Source of the DNA: Sulfurimonas sp.
GTDB taxonomy: Bacteria > Campylobacterota > Campylobacteria > Campylobacterales > Sulfurimonadaceae
Assembly (NCBI GenBank): GCA_013791885.1
Contig: VMSZ01000020.1
Span: 1-64,000, forward strand
Direction of reading: 5' to 3'
Length of the DNA: 64,000 nt
How positions within the stretch are numbered: position 1 is the first letter of the stretch; each line of letters begins with the position of its first letter. Both the position numbers and the translations under genes were made by a program. Positions 36,255 to 44,893 of the stretch are shown piece by piece. The notes under the pieces are model-generated. The model saw only the letters and a program-made list of their open reading frames with translations. It was not told the origin of the DNA and did not search any database.

Positions 36255-36962
36255 TTAACTTTCTGATGTTTTTCTTATCACAAATGCGCAATATTCTTGC
36301 TGCGTTTGTTTAGGAGTATGATGCACAAACTCATCATAACTTAGAAGTTCCATTCCCTGTGGCAGCTCGGCTTTCATTTTGTCTTCATCATACTGAACAA
36401 TATCCAGTCCTGCACATTGCGTTTGTCCACCCACTCGAAATGTACTAATAATGGCAACACCGCCCAAATGCAAAGAATCTTTTAGAATTTCAAAATATTT
36501 GTCTCTCTCTTTTTTTTGAAGTAAAAAATGAAAAACTGCTCTATCATGCCAAAGATTGAATTTTTTGGATGATTTAAAATTCAATATATCTGAACAAATA
36601 TATGTTGGGACAGACCCATTTTCCTGAAGTCTCTTTTTTACTAGTTCAAGCGAGGTTTGAGATATATCTAAAAGTGTCAAATTTTTATATAGACTTTCAA
36701 TTAAATTATCAACTAAAAATGAAGCTCCACAGCCTACATCGATAATAAAATCTTCTTTTGAAGCATACTCTTGTATAAGATTAAAAGAAATTATAGGTGA
36801 TTCCTGATGCCATAAAACATGGGTGTAATCTTTTGTTCTAAACAAGGTGTCCCAATGTGTTTGTCTAAACTCATTGGCAAGCCCTTTACCCCCGTCGAAA
36901 TCTTTATTCGGATTTTGAGCTAGTTCTGTATAAAGTTTGGTTGTTTGCTCATTTCCAGCCAT
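36255..36962 (-). CDS. class I SAM-dependent methyltransferase
   Basis: A 235-residue enzyme with the AdoMet motif I IIDVGCGASFLVDNLI (about 92-107), LTLLDISQTSLELVKKRL for motif II, and the catalytic-region YICSDILNF then LWHDRAVFHFLL. The central WHDRAVFHFLL stretch is like methyltransferases acting on small thiols or selenite/tellurite (TehB/thiopurine type), but the substrate is not determined. Its ATG overlaps the helicase stop by 1 nt, so the two are co-transcribed. Confidence 0.85.
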   Translation of the reverse strand: MAGNEQTTKLYTELAQNPNKDFDGGKGLANEFRQTHWDTLFRTKDYTHVLWHQESPIISFNLIQEYASKEDFIIDVGCGASFLVDNLIESLYKNLTLLDISQTSLELVKKRLQENGSVPTYICSDILNFKSSKKFNLWHDRAVFHFLLQKKERDKYFEILKDSLHLGGVAIISTFRVGGQTQCAGLDIVQYDEDKMKAELPQGMELLSYDEFVHHTPKQTQQEYCAFVIRKTSES

Positions 36963-39043
36963 TATTCTTCCTCTTTGTCCATCTCTTTTAAAACTAAAGC
37001 TCTATAGGCATCATCTTTAGGAACAAGCCCGGCTTCATACAAAAACTGTGAAGGCATAAAGTTTGTTTTTTTTATCTTGTCGTATTTTGCAAAACTGAGG
37101 TAGAGTATATCTTTTGCACGGGTGACTGACACATAAAAAAGGCGTCTTTCTTCATCAAGAGAGCCGCCGCGCTGCATGAGTTTTCTGTTTGGAAAACGCC
37201 CGTCCATCAGGTCCACGACATACACTTCTTTGTATTCCAAACCTTTGGAAGCATGAACACTCAGAAGGTTTACACCCTCGCCCTGCGTTAAATCTGAAGA
37301 GCCGAGTATCATTGCGTTTAAGAAGCGTTCATGTTCTGAGTAAGGTTTTGAAAGCTCTTCAAGCAGAAGCATTTTTCGGGCAATTCTTGTGAGTGATTCC
37401 TCTTTTTGTTTCTCGTCAATACTTCCGTCTTTAAGCATCGCGCGTTTACTTGAAAGCGTTTCGGAGATGTGCTTGTACATTGCAGAAGCAGCTATTTTTC
37501 TCACTATGGTTCTTGGCTGTTTTATGCCTTTGAGTTCTTTGTAAAGCAGATAAAAATCATGTAAAAAAGTCGCTCCGTCTTTGGAAAGTTTTGGATGTTT
37601 GAGAATCGGATTACTCATAAACTTAGATTCAAAGCCGAGTTTTGCAAATTTCCCCACCGCGCCAAGCTCCAAAAATTCATCAAAAAGCCCCAGCTGATGG
37701 CTTACTTTGCGTTTTTCAAAAGGATTGTGAATCGACTCATCTGCAGCATAAAGCCCATAGAATATGGAACCGTGTCCCAGTGTTTTAAGTGCTATATACA
37801 TCTCTTTTGCCATGGCACTTCCAACACCTTTGGCAAATTCAAAAAGGTGAATAAAGGCCATCATATCTGACTCATTGACAAGTAAAGTGTACAAGTCAAG
37901 CACTGCTTTAACCTCTTTGGAGTCAAAAAAACTCGTCCCGCCCTTGCGTTTACACGGTATGTCAAGCTCTCGAAGCCCGACTTCTATCCCATCAGCCGAA
38001 GAGTTGTTTCTAAAAATGACAGCTATCTCTTCGCGCGGCGTTTGAGTATCTCGTATTTTTGCAGCAATTGCATGGTATTGGTCAAACAATTCTTCATAAG
38101 CTAAAAGTACAGGTGACTGTGCTTCTTTCACACGTGTAACTTCAAGCTGTTTGGGGTAAATTCGCTCGTTGTGTTCTATAACTTTTGTCGCAAGTGCGAG
38201 GATTGGGTATGTTGAGCGATAATTTTTTGTCAGCGTATGGACTTTTGCATCCGTAAACTTTTTCGTAAAAGAACCAATAATGGAAATATCCGCACCGTTA
38301 AACGCATAAATACTTTGGTCATAATCACCCACACAAAAAAGTGAAGGCGGTTTCATAGCATCTATAAGCGTTCCTTGAAGTGCATTCGTGTCCTGGTATT
38401 CGTCTACCAAAACTTCTTTGTAACCTAAATCTCTGCTCGCACAAATTTCTCTGAAGTTTATAAGTAAATCATTAAAGTTTACAAAACCGTACTCTTTTTT
38501 GAGTGATTCAAACTCATCGACTATGTCGGCGTAAATCATAGCAAAAAGCTCATGTTCGGGATAATTTTCTATAATCCAATCTTCAAAATTTCTTGTTAGT
38601 TCAGTATTTTGATAAAAAGAATAAACATCATATAAAAAATTTCCGCCATAAGGTGTTATCTCTGCGTTTATCTGCATAAACGAGCGTTTTTCATGTACAC
38701 TGCGAAAGAGAGTTTTCAACTCTCTTTGTTGTTTTAAAACAACTTTTTTATCCTCTTTTTTGAGCCATCTGTAGCTGACCGCATGAAAGGTTCCGGCATC
38801 TATCTTTGCGGCAATGCCTGCACCAAAAAACGCAGCAACCCGTTCTATCATCTCTGCGGCGGCTTTGTTTGTAAAAGTAAGCAGTAAAATTTCTTCGGGT
38901 TTTACCCCTGCGTTTAAGAGATGTGCTATACGTCCTACAATAGTTGAAGTTTTTCCGGTTCCGGCTGAGGCTATAATAAGATTTTGTGAATACATAGAAG
39001 TTGCAGCAGCATACTGCTCTTGATTGAGGCGAGAAAGAGGCAT
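36962..39043 (-). CDS. UvrD/Rep/PcrA-type DNA helicase
   Basis: A 693-residue SF1A helicase. Visible motifs are the Q motif LNQEQYAAA, Walker A IIASAGTGKTSTIVGR (about 27-42), LTFTNKAAAEM, VDEYQDTNALQ, VGDYDQSIYAFNGAD, LTKNYRSTYPIL, LSVHASKGLEYKEVYV and RRLFYVSVTRAK. Probably functions in repair or replication restart. The annotation could be Rep, PcrA or UvrD, since this phylum carries several. AAGGAGTTTG precedes the ATG on the minus strand. Confidence 0.93.
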   Translation of the reverse strand: MPLSRLNQEQYAAATSMYSQNLIIASAGTGKTSTIVGRIAHLLNAGVKPEEILLLTFTNKAAAEMIERVAAFFGAGIAAKIDAGTFHAVSYRWLKKEDKKVVLKQQRELKTLFRSVHEKRSFMQINAEITPYGGNFLYDVYSFYQNTELTRNFEDWIIENYPEHELFAMIYADIVDEFESLKKEYGFVNFNDLLINFREICASRDLGYKEVLVDEYQDTNALQGTLIDAMKPPSLFCVGDYDQSIYAFNGADISIIGSFTKKFTDAKVHTLTKNYRSTYPILALATKVIEHNERIYPKQLEVTRVKEAQSPVLLAYEELFDQYHAIAAKIRDTQTPREEIAVIFRNNSSADGIEVGLRELDIPCKRKGGTSFFDSKEVKAVLDLYTLLVNESDMMAFIHLFEFAKGVGSAMAKEMYIALKTLGHGSIFYGLYAADESIHNPFEKRKVSHQLGLFDEFLELGAVGKFAKLGFESKFMSNPILKHPKLSKDGATFLHDFYLLYKELKGIKQPRTIVRKIAASAMYKHISETLSSKRAMLKDGSIDEKQKEESLTRIARKMLLLEELSKPYSEHERFLNAMILGSSDLTQGEGVNLLSVHASKGLEYKEVYVVDLMDGRFPNRKLMQRGGSLDEERRLFYVSVTRAKDILYLSFAKYDKIKKTNFMPSQFLYEAGLVPKDDAYRALVLKEMDKEEE

Positions 39044-39182
39044 ACAAACTCCTTGGTAAATTTTTAAAGAGCGTGATTATACCCGCATTTTATTTTTTAA
39101 AAATAAATCCCTAACGGCCTGCAATCTGCTCACGTCAATTTTTCTTTGAAAGTCAATTCATTTCAAAATAAAGTTTGTTCGC

Positions 39183-39188
39183 TAAAAT
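39183..39188 (+). promoter_or_regulatory. probable -10 box (TAAAAT) upstream of diguanylate cyclase
   Basis: GTTCGCTAAAATTACG carries TAAAAT, 34 nt before the ATG. A GCTAAAAT variant also occurs before metX and the SulP gene. Confidence 0.35.
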
Positions 39189-39221
39189 TACGTTATTACA
39201 TTATTTACCAAGGTTCAAAAA

Positions 39222-40052
39222 ATGTCCTCAGATGATAAACTGCTCGAGATAATCTCCAACGAGACAAAAAGCTCTATAAACAGTATGGATATTGTCACTC
39301 CAAGTATTTACACATCCATTTTTTCAAAGTTTGCCACTAGGTACAACACTGACTTAACAGATGAAAATAAATTAACAGACAAGATGCTTGACAAAAAGAT
39401 AAGCCTCATGTCAAATATTCAGAATGAAAATCTGCAAAATGCCACAAAGCTAAGTCAACATACCTCAAATGCCATCTCTGCCATAAAAGAGAAAGATGAC
39501 ACCCTGCTTCAGCAAGTCCTTCAAGAAACAGAGGCACTACGTTTGGAGATAGAGAAACTCAAAGAAAATATGTATAAAGATGAACTTACTGCAGTGTACA
39601 ACAGAAAATGGCTCAATGATACATACCTCAAAGATACTAGTAATGAATTAAATACATCCGGTGTTTTGGCAATTATAGACTTAAACTATTTTAAAATCAT
39701 AAACGACACTTTCGGACATGTTGTAGGAGACAAAGTTTTAATCTTTATTGCAAATCAGCTTAGAAGCACAAAAGAACCGATACTAAGATACGGCGGGGAT
39801 GAGTTCATAATACTTTTTTCAAACTCCATATCACCTGCCGGTGCAACAGACCAACTTAACAAGATTAGAGAAAATCTACTGCACAAGCATCTCAAACTAA
39901 AAGAGCTGTCTTTTAGAACAAGTTTCTCGTTTGGTGTATGCAACTTTTTAGCTGGCGACTCTCTTGCAAATATCATAGAGATTGCAGACAAAAATATGTA
40001 TCAAGACAAACTGCAGATAAAGCAGAGAATTACCGGCATAGACATCGAGTAG
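39222..40052 (+). CDS. cytoplasmic diguanylate cyclase
   Basis: A 276-residue protein with an N-terminal helical/coiled-coil region (about 1-125) and a C-terminal GGDEF domain. The active site RYGGDEFIILF is intact (191-195), with YKDELTAVYNRKW and LAIIDLNYFKIINDTFGHVVGDKVL. The I-site position reads RSTK rather than RxxD, so product inhibition is probably absent. No sensory domain is recognised. It is the only protein in the window predicted to make c-di-GMP without an EAL partner. Confidence 0.92.
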   Translation: MSSDDKLLEIISNETKSSINSMDIVTPSIYTSIFSKFATRYNTDLTDENKLTDKMLDKKISLMSNIQNENLQNATKLSQHTSNAISAIKEKDDTLLQQVLQETEALRLEIEKLKENMYKDELTAVYNRKWLNDTYLKDTSNELNTSGVLAIIDLNYFKIINDTFGHVVGDKVLIFIANQLRSTKEPILRYGGDEFIILFSNSISPAGATDQLNKIRENLLHKHLKLKELSFRTSFSFGVCNFLAGDSLANIIEIADKNMYQDKLQIKQRITGIDIE

Positions 40053-40072
40053 AGAGATTTAAGCAAATCTCT

Positions 40073-40375
40073 CTACTTTTTAAGTTCAACAATATATTTT
40101 GCGAATTTCTCCGTATCTTCAGGTGCAAGATTTTTTAACTTTGTTCTATGCATACCAACATAATTTTTAGATAAAGAAGTAGAACCATCCAAAATCTTTT
40201 TAAGTCGCATTGAGAGTTCTTCCTCACTCAAAGAAGAAAGTTTTGGAGAACTTTTTATCGCTACAAGTTCACCCTGTTTTCCATGACACACTACACAGTG
40301 CTTATATTGGTCCTCACTTTGTATAGCAAACACGGCAGTAGAGAGTATTAACGCCCCAATTATAATTTTTTTCAT
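40073..40375 (-). CDS. periplasmic monohaem cytochrome c
   Basis: A 100-residue class I cytochrome with signal MKKIIIGALILSTAVFA and haem site CVVCH about residue 27. The frame is open 16 codons earlier, but the ATG at 40375 follows AGGATGG and starts a clean signal, so it is used. Distal Met is probably in YVGMHRTKL. It converges on the cyclase gene and is divergent from the haem-porin genes (about 170 nt), so it is a candidate soluble electron partner for them. Confidence 0.85.
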   Translation of the reverse strand: MKKIIIGALILSTAVFAIQSEDQYKHCVVCHGKQGELVAIKSSPKLSSLSEEELSMRLKKILDGSTSLSKNYVGMHRTKLKNLAPEDTEKFAKYIVELKK

Positions 40376-40542
40376 CCTATCCATCCTTTTTATTAATTTT
40401 TTTAAGTTGAACGGCACACTCATACTTAAAAATACATTTAAATTATAACTTTTAAGAACAATTAATATTTCACCCTTTTGTGTGATTTTTTTTATTTTTT
40501 TATCTAATATAATACTTGATATATCTTTTAAGAGGGGTTATT

Positions 40543-41904
40543 ATGAAAAAGATTCATTCACTCATAGTGCCGGGGGCTTTAGCTTTTTTAGCACTCGCAC
40601 AGAGTTTACATGCGGTTCCTGCGTTTGCTCGGCAGACAGGCTTGGAATGTTTTGCGTGTCATACCGGCAGTCAATCAAATCTCAATGCTTTAGGGCGCAA
40701 GTTTGCACAATCGTCGTATATGATGGTAAAAGAGGATACCTCTGAGTCGCTTCTATCAGGTGAGAAAATGGGCGTAGATACAGATACAGTGTTAAACGCA
40801 TCTATAATGCTCAAAGCAAGACTCGAAAAAGGTTATGACGTCGTCAATGGAAAAGGTGAAGTTGTAGAAACACACGACGAGGAAGAGATAGGAGCCAACA
40901 GAGGTGTCTATGAAATGTTTAAAACTTCTACGGCGCATTTAGCCGGCAAGGTTGTTAGCAATGTGGGTACGCTCTTAGAAGTTCGTGAAAAAGAAGGAAG
41001 AGCGCTTTTGGGCGGAAAATTTATTTCATCAATGAAAGTAGATGACGCTTCTTATGCCGGCGTCACTCTCTATTCAACAGATAATTACGGACCGTTTTCG
41101 GGTATGGAGACTTACAACACGGGTCTTTATAAACCTTTGCGTCAATTTGAAAACCATAAGCTTACAAACGCAGCCCAGGCTGCTGATTTAGGTACAGGTT
41201 CTGCAACGGGTATACAAGCTTACTATGGCGGTGAGAGCTTCTTTGCAACGATAGGAGCTTACATTCCTCTGCATCACAGTGATGAAATCAAAGCAAGTAA
41301 CTCTTTGATTCCTTTTGCTCGTCTGGCGTATGAGCAAAAAATTGGAGATTTAAATCTTATTGTAGGTGCTTACGGACTCAAAGGAAAAGCGACAGCCGAT
41401 AACACGATATGGGATACTTCCCTCTCGGGACTTATCCCTAGTACAAATGTAGAAGTAGAAAGAGAAGCGTATGGATTTGATATGCAGCTTGAGGGTGAAA
41501 TGTTTTCCATTCCTTCAATGCTTACTGCTATAGTAGTTGTTAAAAGTAAAACGACTCTTGATAATCCGGAGCTTATGAACTACACACCGCCAGGTCCGGC
41601 ATATCTAGATATTTACGGAGAGCCTTATGATGGAGAAAACAGCGCATATTCTGTTTCTTATGAATTTTATCCGACAGCTGCTCTTGGTCTGAAACTGGCA
41701 TATTTACACGCAGATGATGAAGGTCCGCATACTTATGAACCGGACAAAATAGATGCGAAAGATAAAGATGCGTACAGCATAGGTTTTGACTACTCTTACA
41801 GACAAAACATTGCGTTTACACTTGAGTATTCATTCGTAAAACCGGGCAGAGAAGACATAGAAGACTACTCTGACCTGCTTGCAGTTGTAACTGCATCATT
41901 CTAA
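40543..41904 (+). CDS. fused cytochrome-porin, Cyc2-like outer-membrane protein (first copy)
   Basis: A 453-residue protein with a signal peptide ending about ALAQSLHAVPAF and then ARQTGLECFACHTGS-NLNALGRKF, an N-terminal haem-binding CXXCH followed by the LN-G-F pattern typical of Cyc2 and related haem-porins. The remainder is alternating beta-strand sequence with aromatic girdles, ending in VTASF, the terminal-Phe signal for BAM insertion. Start ATG 40543 is used (AAGAGGGG upstream) rather than the earlier in-frame ATG. It is followed after 15 nt by a paralogue. Role inferred: electron transfer across the outer membrane. Confidence 0.8.
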   Translation: MKKIHSLIVPGALAFLALAQSLHAVPAFARQTGLECFACHTGSQSNLNALGRKFAQSSYMMVKEDTSESLLSGEKMGVDTDTVLNASIMLKARLEKGYDVVNGKGEVVETHDEEEIGANRGVYEMFKTSTAHLAGKVVSNVGTLLEVREKEGRALLGGKFISSMKVDDASYAGVTLYSTDNYGPFSGMETYNTGLYKPLRQFENHKLTNAAQAADLGTGSATGIQAYYGGESFFATIGAYIPLHHSDEIKASNSLIPFARLAYEQKIGDLNLIVGAYGLKGKATADNTIWDTSLSGLIPSTNVEVEREAYGFDMQLEGEMFSIPSMLTAIVVVKSKTTLDNPELMNYTPPGPAYLDIYGEPYDGENSAYSVSYEFYPTAALGLKLAYLHADDEGPHTYEPDKIDAKDKDAYSIGFDYSYRQNIAFTLEYSFVKPGREDIEDYSDLLAVVTASF

Positions 41905-41919
41905 ACAAAGGGGTAAGCA

Positions 41920-43233
41920 ATGAAACCATTTACAAAAAAATTACTTTTAGTTTCGAGTGCTTTGCTCTGCGCGCTTCCTGAGTCGGCAAGTGCTTTAGCT
42001 ATGTTCTCAAGCCAAACGGGCAAAAGCTGTATGGCTTGTCATACGCAAAATATGCCAAAACTAAATAGCTACGGTAAAGAGTTCGCACTCTCAGGGTATA
42101 CGATTTACGATGAGAGTAAAACTGCAAAGCCGCTTATAGTTGGGAGTGATGTTCCTCTAGGTCTTCCATCGACACTCAGCGTATCTGCCGTGCTTAAAGC
42201 GAGCTATGTGAAAACGACGCAGGAAGAAGACGCAACGACGGGTGATTTGGTAGGTACTGAGCGAGGTGAACTGCAAGGACTTAGCGCTTCGGGAATCTAC
42301 TTTGGAGGCCGTGTTGCAGATAATTTTGGCGCACTGGTGTCACTCAAAGGCAACGATGATAAGAGAACTGACATTGTCTATAATGCAAAACTTCTTCTCG
42401 CTTACTCTGCGATGGGCGGATATACAGGAATGTCTCTTATCTCTACTGAAACAAACGGTCTTTTCTCTGGAATGGAGCTGCACAACACAGGACTTAATAC
42501 TCCCGTAAAAATGTTTGAAAATGCTTACGCAACAAACGCAGCTCAGGCAACGGGTGTCGGTAACGGCCCAGCAACTGCTCTTCAAGCCTACTATGGAAAT
42601 GCAAATCTTTTTGTGAGTGCGGGAATCGGCATACCTGCGCAAAACTCTGAAGGACTTGATGCAGGTAAAAGTCTTCTTCCATTTTATAGAATTTCATACA
42701 GCCAGCCAATCGGTGACTGGAACTTTATGGTGGGTGCTTATGCCATCAAAGGCGATGTAGAAGCGAGTGATATGAGTCTCAATGGCGAACTTGTCTCAAA
42801 CCGCGCGGAACTTGTCAAGATTCACAAAGAGGCACACGGATTTGACTTTGAAATGAGCGGCAAACTTTTTGATATGAGCGCCATGGCTACAGTCAATCAT
42901 GTAGTGAGAAATACAGTTGATGTTGATCCGGCTGCCGTACTTACTGCATACAACCTTCAAAGTACGGACAATAAAGGCACTTCTGTTGAACTTCAGATAA
43001 ATCCGATAGACCCGCTAGGGCTCAAAGTGGGATATCTAAGTTATGCAAACAACGATGATGCAGCGACAAATCAAAAGTTTATTAAAAACTATGATTATGA
43101 AGCTTATACGGTGGGTGCGAGCTACAATGTACTTGAAAACTTTTCTGTTGGCATCGATGTAAGCCGTTACTATCCGGAGTCTGATATCAAAAGTTACGAT
43201 GATATCTATGTGAACGCTGCTTTAGCATTCTAA
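41920..43233 (+). CDS. fused cytochrome-porin, Cyc2-like outer-membrane protein (second copy)
   Basis: A 437-residue paralogue of the preceding gene. The signal (LLLVSSALLCALPESASALA) is followed by SSQTGKSCMACHTQNMPKLN and YGKEFALSGY, again a single CXXCH with the PKLN-G-F-GY pattern. The barrel part has matching landmarks in both copies (FSGMELHNTGL, NAAQATGVGNGPATALQAYYG) and ends in ALAF. AAAGGGGTAAG is the ribosome site. Both genes lie in one operon. The two barrels may have diverged for different donors or acceptors. Confidence 0.8.
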   Translation: MKPFTKKLLLVSSALLCALPESASALAMFSSQTGKSCMACHTQNMPKLNSYGKEFALSGYTIYDESKTAKPLIVGSDVPLGLPSTLSVSAVLKASYVKTTQEEDATTGDLVGTERGELQGLSASGIYFGGRVADNFGALVSLKGNDDKRTDIVYNAKLLLAYSAMGGYTGMSLISTETNGLFSGMELHNTGLNTPVKMFENAYATNAAQATGVGNGPATALQAYYGNANLFVSAGIGIPAQNSEGLDAGKSLLPFYRISYSQPIGDWNFMVGAYAIKGDVEASDMSLNGELVSNRAELVKIHKEAHGFDFEMSGKLFDMSAMATVNHVVRNTVDVDPAAVLTAYNLQSTDNKGTSVELQINPIDPLGLKVGYLSYANNDDAATNQKFIKNYDYEAYTVGASYNVLENFSVGIDVSRYYPESDIKSYDDIYVNAALAF

Positions 43234-43317
43234 TGTTTGTCTGTAATGTAAGCTTGGCTAATGCTTCGCTTACATTTAGATGTTACTATTTCTTTATCTT
43301 AATACAAAGGATTTAAA

Positions 43318-43740
43318 ATGAAAAAGTTACTTTTAAGTGTTTCGACACTCCTATTATTAAATGTTGCTGCGTTTGGTGCAGACCAAGATATGACGCAAGA
43401 TCGTGATCAAACAAGACTTCAGACTAAAGACCAAACTAAGTTGGGTGATGGTGATCAAACGCAGACGCGCACTCAAACGCAACAGAGACTCAAAGACGGC
43501 AGTGGTGAGGGTAAACAAATACAAAACCAAAACCAATACCAGCACCAAGAACAGTACAAAGCTGTTCCTCCTGTAGGCGGTGCTAAAAACAGCTACAAAC
43601 AAGGTATCGAAAGCGGTAGCGGTTATGTAGGCGGCGAAGGTTCAGGAGTAAAAGGTCCTAAAGCTAAGAATGCCAATCCTGGCAACTCCGGTTCTATGAA
43701 AGGCGGCGGTATGCAAGGCGGCGGTGGCGGCAAACGCTAG
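43318..43740 (+). CDS. secreted Gln/Thr/Asp-rich repeat protein
   Basis: A 140-residue exported protein with signal KLLLSVSTLLLLNVAAFGA. Residues 21-65 are short imperfect repeats around DQTRLQT, DQTKLGD, DQTQTRTQTQQ, followed by a Gln/Asn/Tyr-rich section (QNQNQYQHQEQYK) and a Gly/Lys-rich tail (SMKGGGMQGGGGGKR). It looks disordered or adhesive; no family was recognised. It follows the haem-porin pair by 84 nt and may be co-transcribed with it. A strong hairpin terminator follows. Confidence 0.75.
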   Translation: MKKLLLSVSTLLLLNVAAFGADQDMTQDRDQTRLQTKDQTKLGDGDQTQTRTQTQQRLKDGSGEGKQIQNQNQYQHQEQYKAVPPVGGAKNSYKQGIESGSGYVGGEGSGVKGPKAKNANPGNSGSMKGGGMQGGGGGKR

Positions 43741-43768
43741 TGAATGTTCTTAGGACATTCTCCCCTAT

Positions 43769-43798
43769 ATTTTACGGCGCTCTCCTCCGCCGTAAAAT
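43769..43798 (+). terminator. strong hairpin after the haem-porin operon
   Basis: ATTTTACGGCG-ctctcctc-CGCCGTAAAAT is a perfect 11-bp stem with an 8-nt loop. A smaller hairpin, GAATGT/ACATTC, lies at 43742-43760. They close the operon beginning at 40543. Confidence 0.75.
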
Positions 43799-43903
43799 CA
43801 AATCAACATTAATTTTATAAACTATTTTACAAATTTCAACTAACACTTCCCTTACACTCTTAGCCTATACTATCCTTCTAACTAAACAACAAGGATTTAA
43901 CAA

Positions 43904-44467
43904 ATGGATACTTCAAAAAGCCGTAGAGGTTTTATAAAAATTATGGGTATTGGAGCATTAGTTACGGCTACTTCTTCATTCGCTGCAAGAAGAACAACAA
44001 AAACAGTAACATTAACTGATGAACAAAAAGATACACTTTTCTTCATCTTCCAAGAAGAAAAAGTGGCCAGAGATGTTTATATTACCCTTGGCAAGCTTTA
44101 TCCTGAGGAGAGCACTTTTGCAAGTATTCAACTCTCAGAACAGGAGCACATATTATCTGCGCAAGTACTTTGTGAACGTTATGGCGTCGATACGTCAGAT
44201 GTAAACCTCTCTCTTGAAGATGATTTTATAGGACAGTTTGAACTTCATGTTATGCAAGAGCTTTACAACCAGTGTATTGAACTTGGTCAAGTATCACTTT
44301 TAGAAGCTCTCAAAGTTGGCAGACTTATAGAAGTCACAGATATTGATGACTTGGAAAGAGCAGCCGAAGGTATGCCAAGCGATGTTGTAAATACTTTCGA
44401 AAACCTAAAAAATGGAAGTCTCAATCACCTAGCTGCGTTTGAAGCGGCAATTTCAAGAGAATCATAA
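43904..44467 (+). CDS. Tat-exported DUF2202 ferritin-like protein
   Basis: A 187-residue protein with twin-arginine signal SRRGFIKIMGIGALVTATSSFA. The mature part is a DUF2202 four-helix bundle: LFFIFQEEKVARDVYITLG (EEK-A-DVY, carboxylate ligands), FASIQLSEQEHILSAQVLCERYGV (ExxH), LYNQCIELG and LEAL-VGRLIEVTDIDDLE. Ferritin-like proteins bind a di-metal centre; Tat export suggests folding with metal inside the cell. Its position between the haem-porins and a regulator suggests a metal-redox role, which is inference. Confidence 0.85.
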   Translation: MDTSKSRRGFIKIMGIGALVTATSSFAARRTTKTVTLTDEQKDTLFFIFQEEKVARDVYITLGKLYPEESTFASIQLSEQEHILSAQVLCERYGVDTSDVNLSLEDDFIGQFELHVMQELYNQCIELGQVSLLEALKVGRLIEVTDIDDLERAAEGMPSDVVNTFENLKNGSLNHLAAFEAAISRES

Positions 44468-44891
44468 AATTTTGTTAGAGATTTCAAATGATTTGAAAGA
44501 GACTCTTAAAGAGTCTCTTCATGCTTATTATACGTCTATAAAGAGAGGTGATTTAATCAAACTTTCCTCTTTAATGACAGGGGAGTCTTATCTTCTCACT
44601 CTAAGTACTTTGGGTTTTAAGAAAGCTTTTAGAGATGAGAGTTTTAAACATCTTTTAGAAGAGATGGAACATGAGCCAAAGTCGCTTTTGGAAGTAGAAA
44701 AGCTTCTCTCAACTGAACTCAAAAACGAAGCCCGTAAAAATATAGTTGATGTTCTCTTCTATGAGCCAAAAGGTTTAGACAGAGTAACTCTGCACTATAA
44801 GCAAGATGCTCAGACAAAAAAAATCTATTTTTCAAAACAAGATGAAATTTGGAAAATTGACCTCAAAGCAGGCAGAAAAAAAGACGACTGA
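44439..44891 (+). CDS. uncharacterised protein overlapping the DUF2202 gene
   Basis: Up to 150 residues. Two TTG starts are possible: 44439, inside the DUF2202 gene, or 44472, five nt after its stop with AAGAGAA upstream. The latter is more natural and gives 139 residues. It is charged and helical, then has a short beta-rich end (RVTLHYKQDAQTKKIYFSKQDEIWKIDLKAG). There is no signal peptide. The family was not recognised. It is translationally coupled to DUF2202 and convergent with the LuxR-type gene. Confidence 0.65.
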   Translation: MKRQFQENHKILLEISNDLKETLKESLHAYYTSIKRGDLIKLSSLMTGESYLLTLSTLGFKKAFRDESFKHLLEEMEHEPKSLLEVEKLLSTELKNEARKNIVDVLFYEPKGLDRVTLHYKQDAQTKKIYFSKQDEIWKIDLKAGRKKDD

Positions 44892-44893
44892 TG

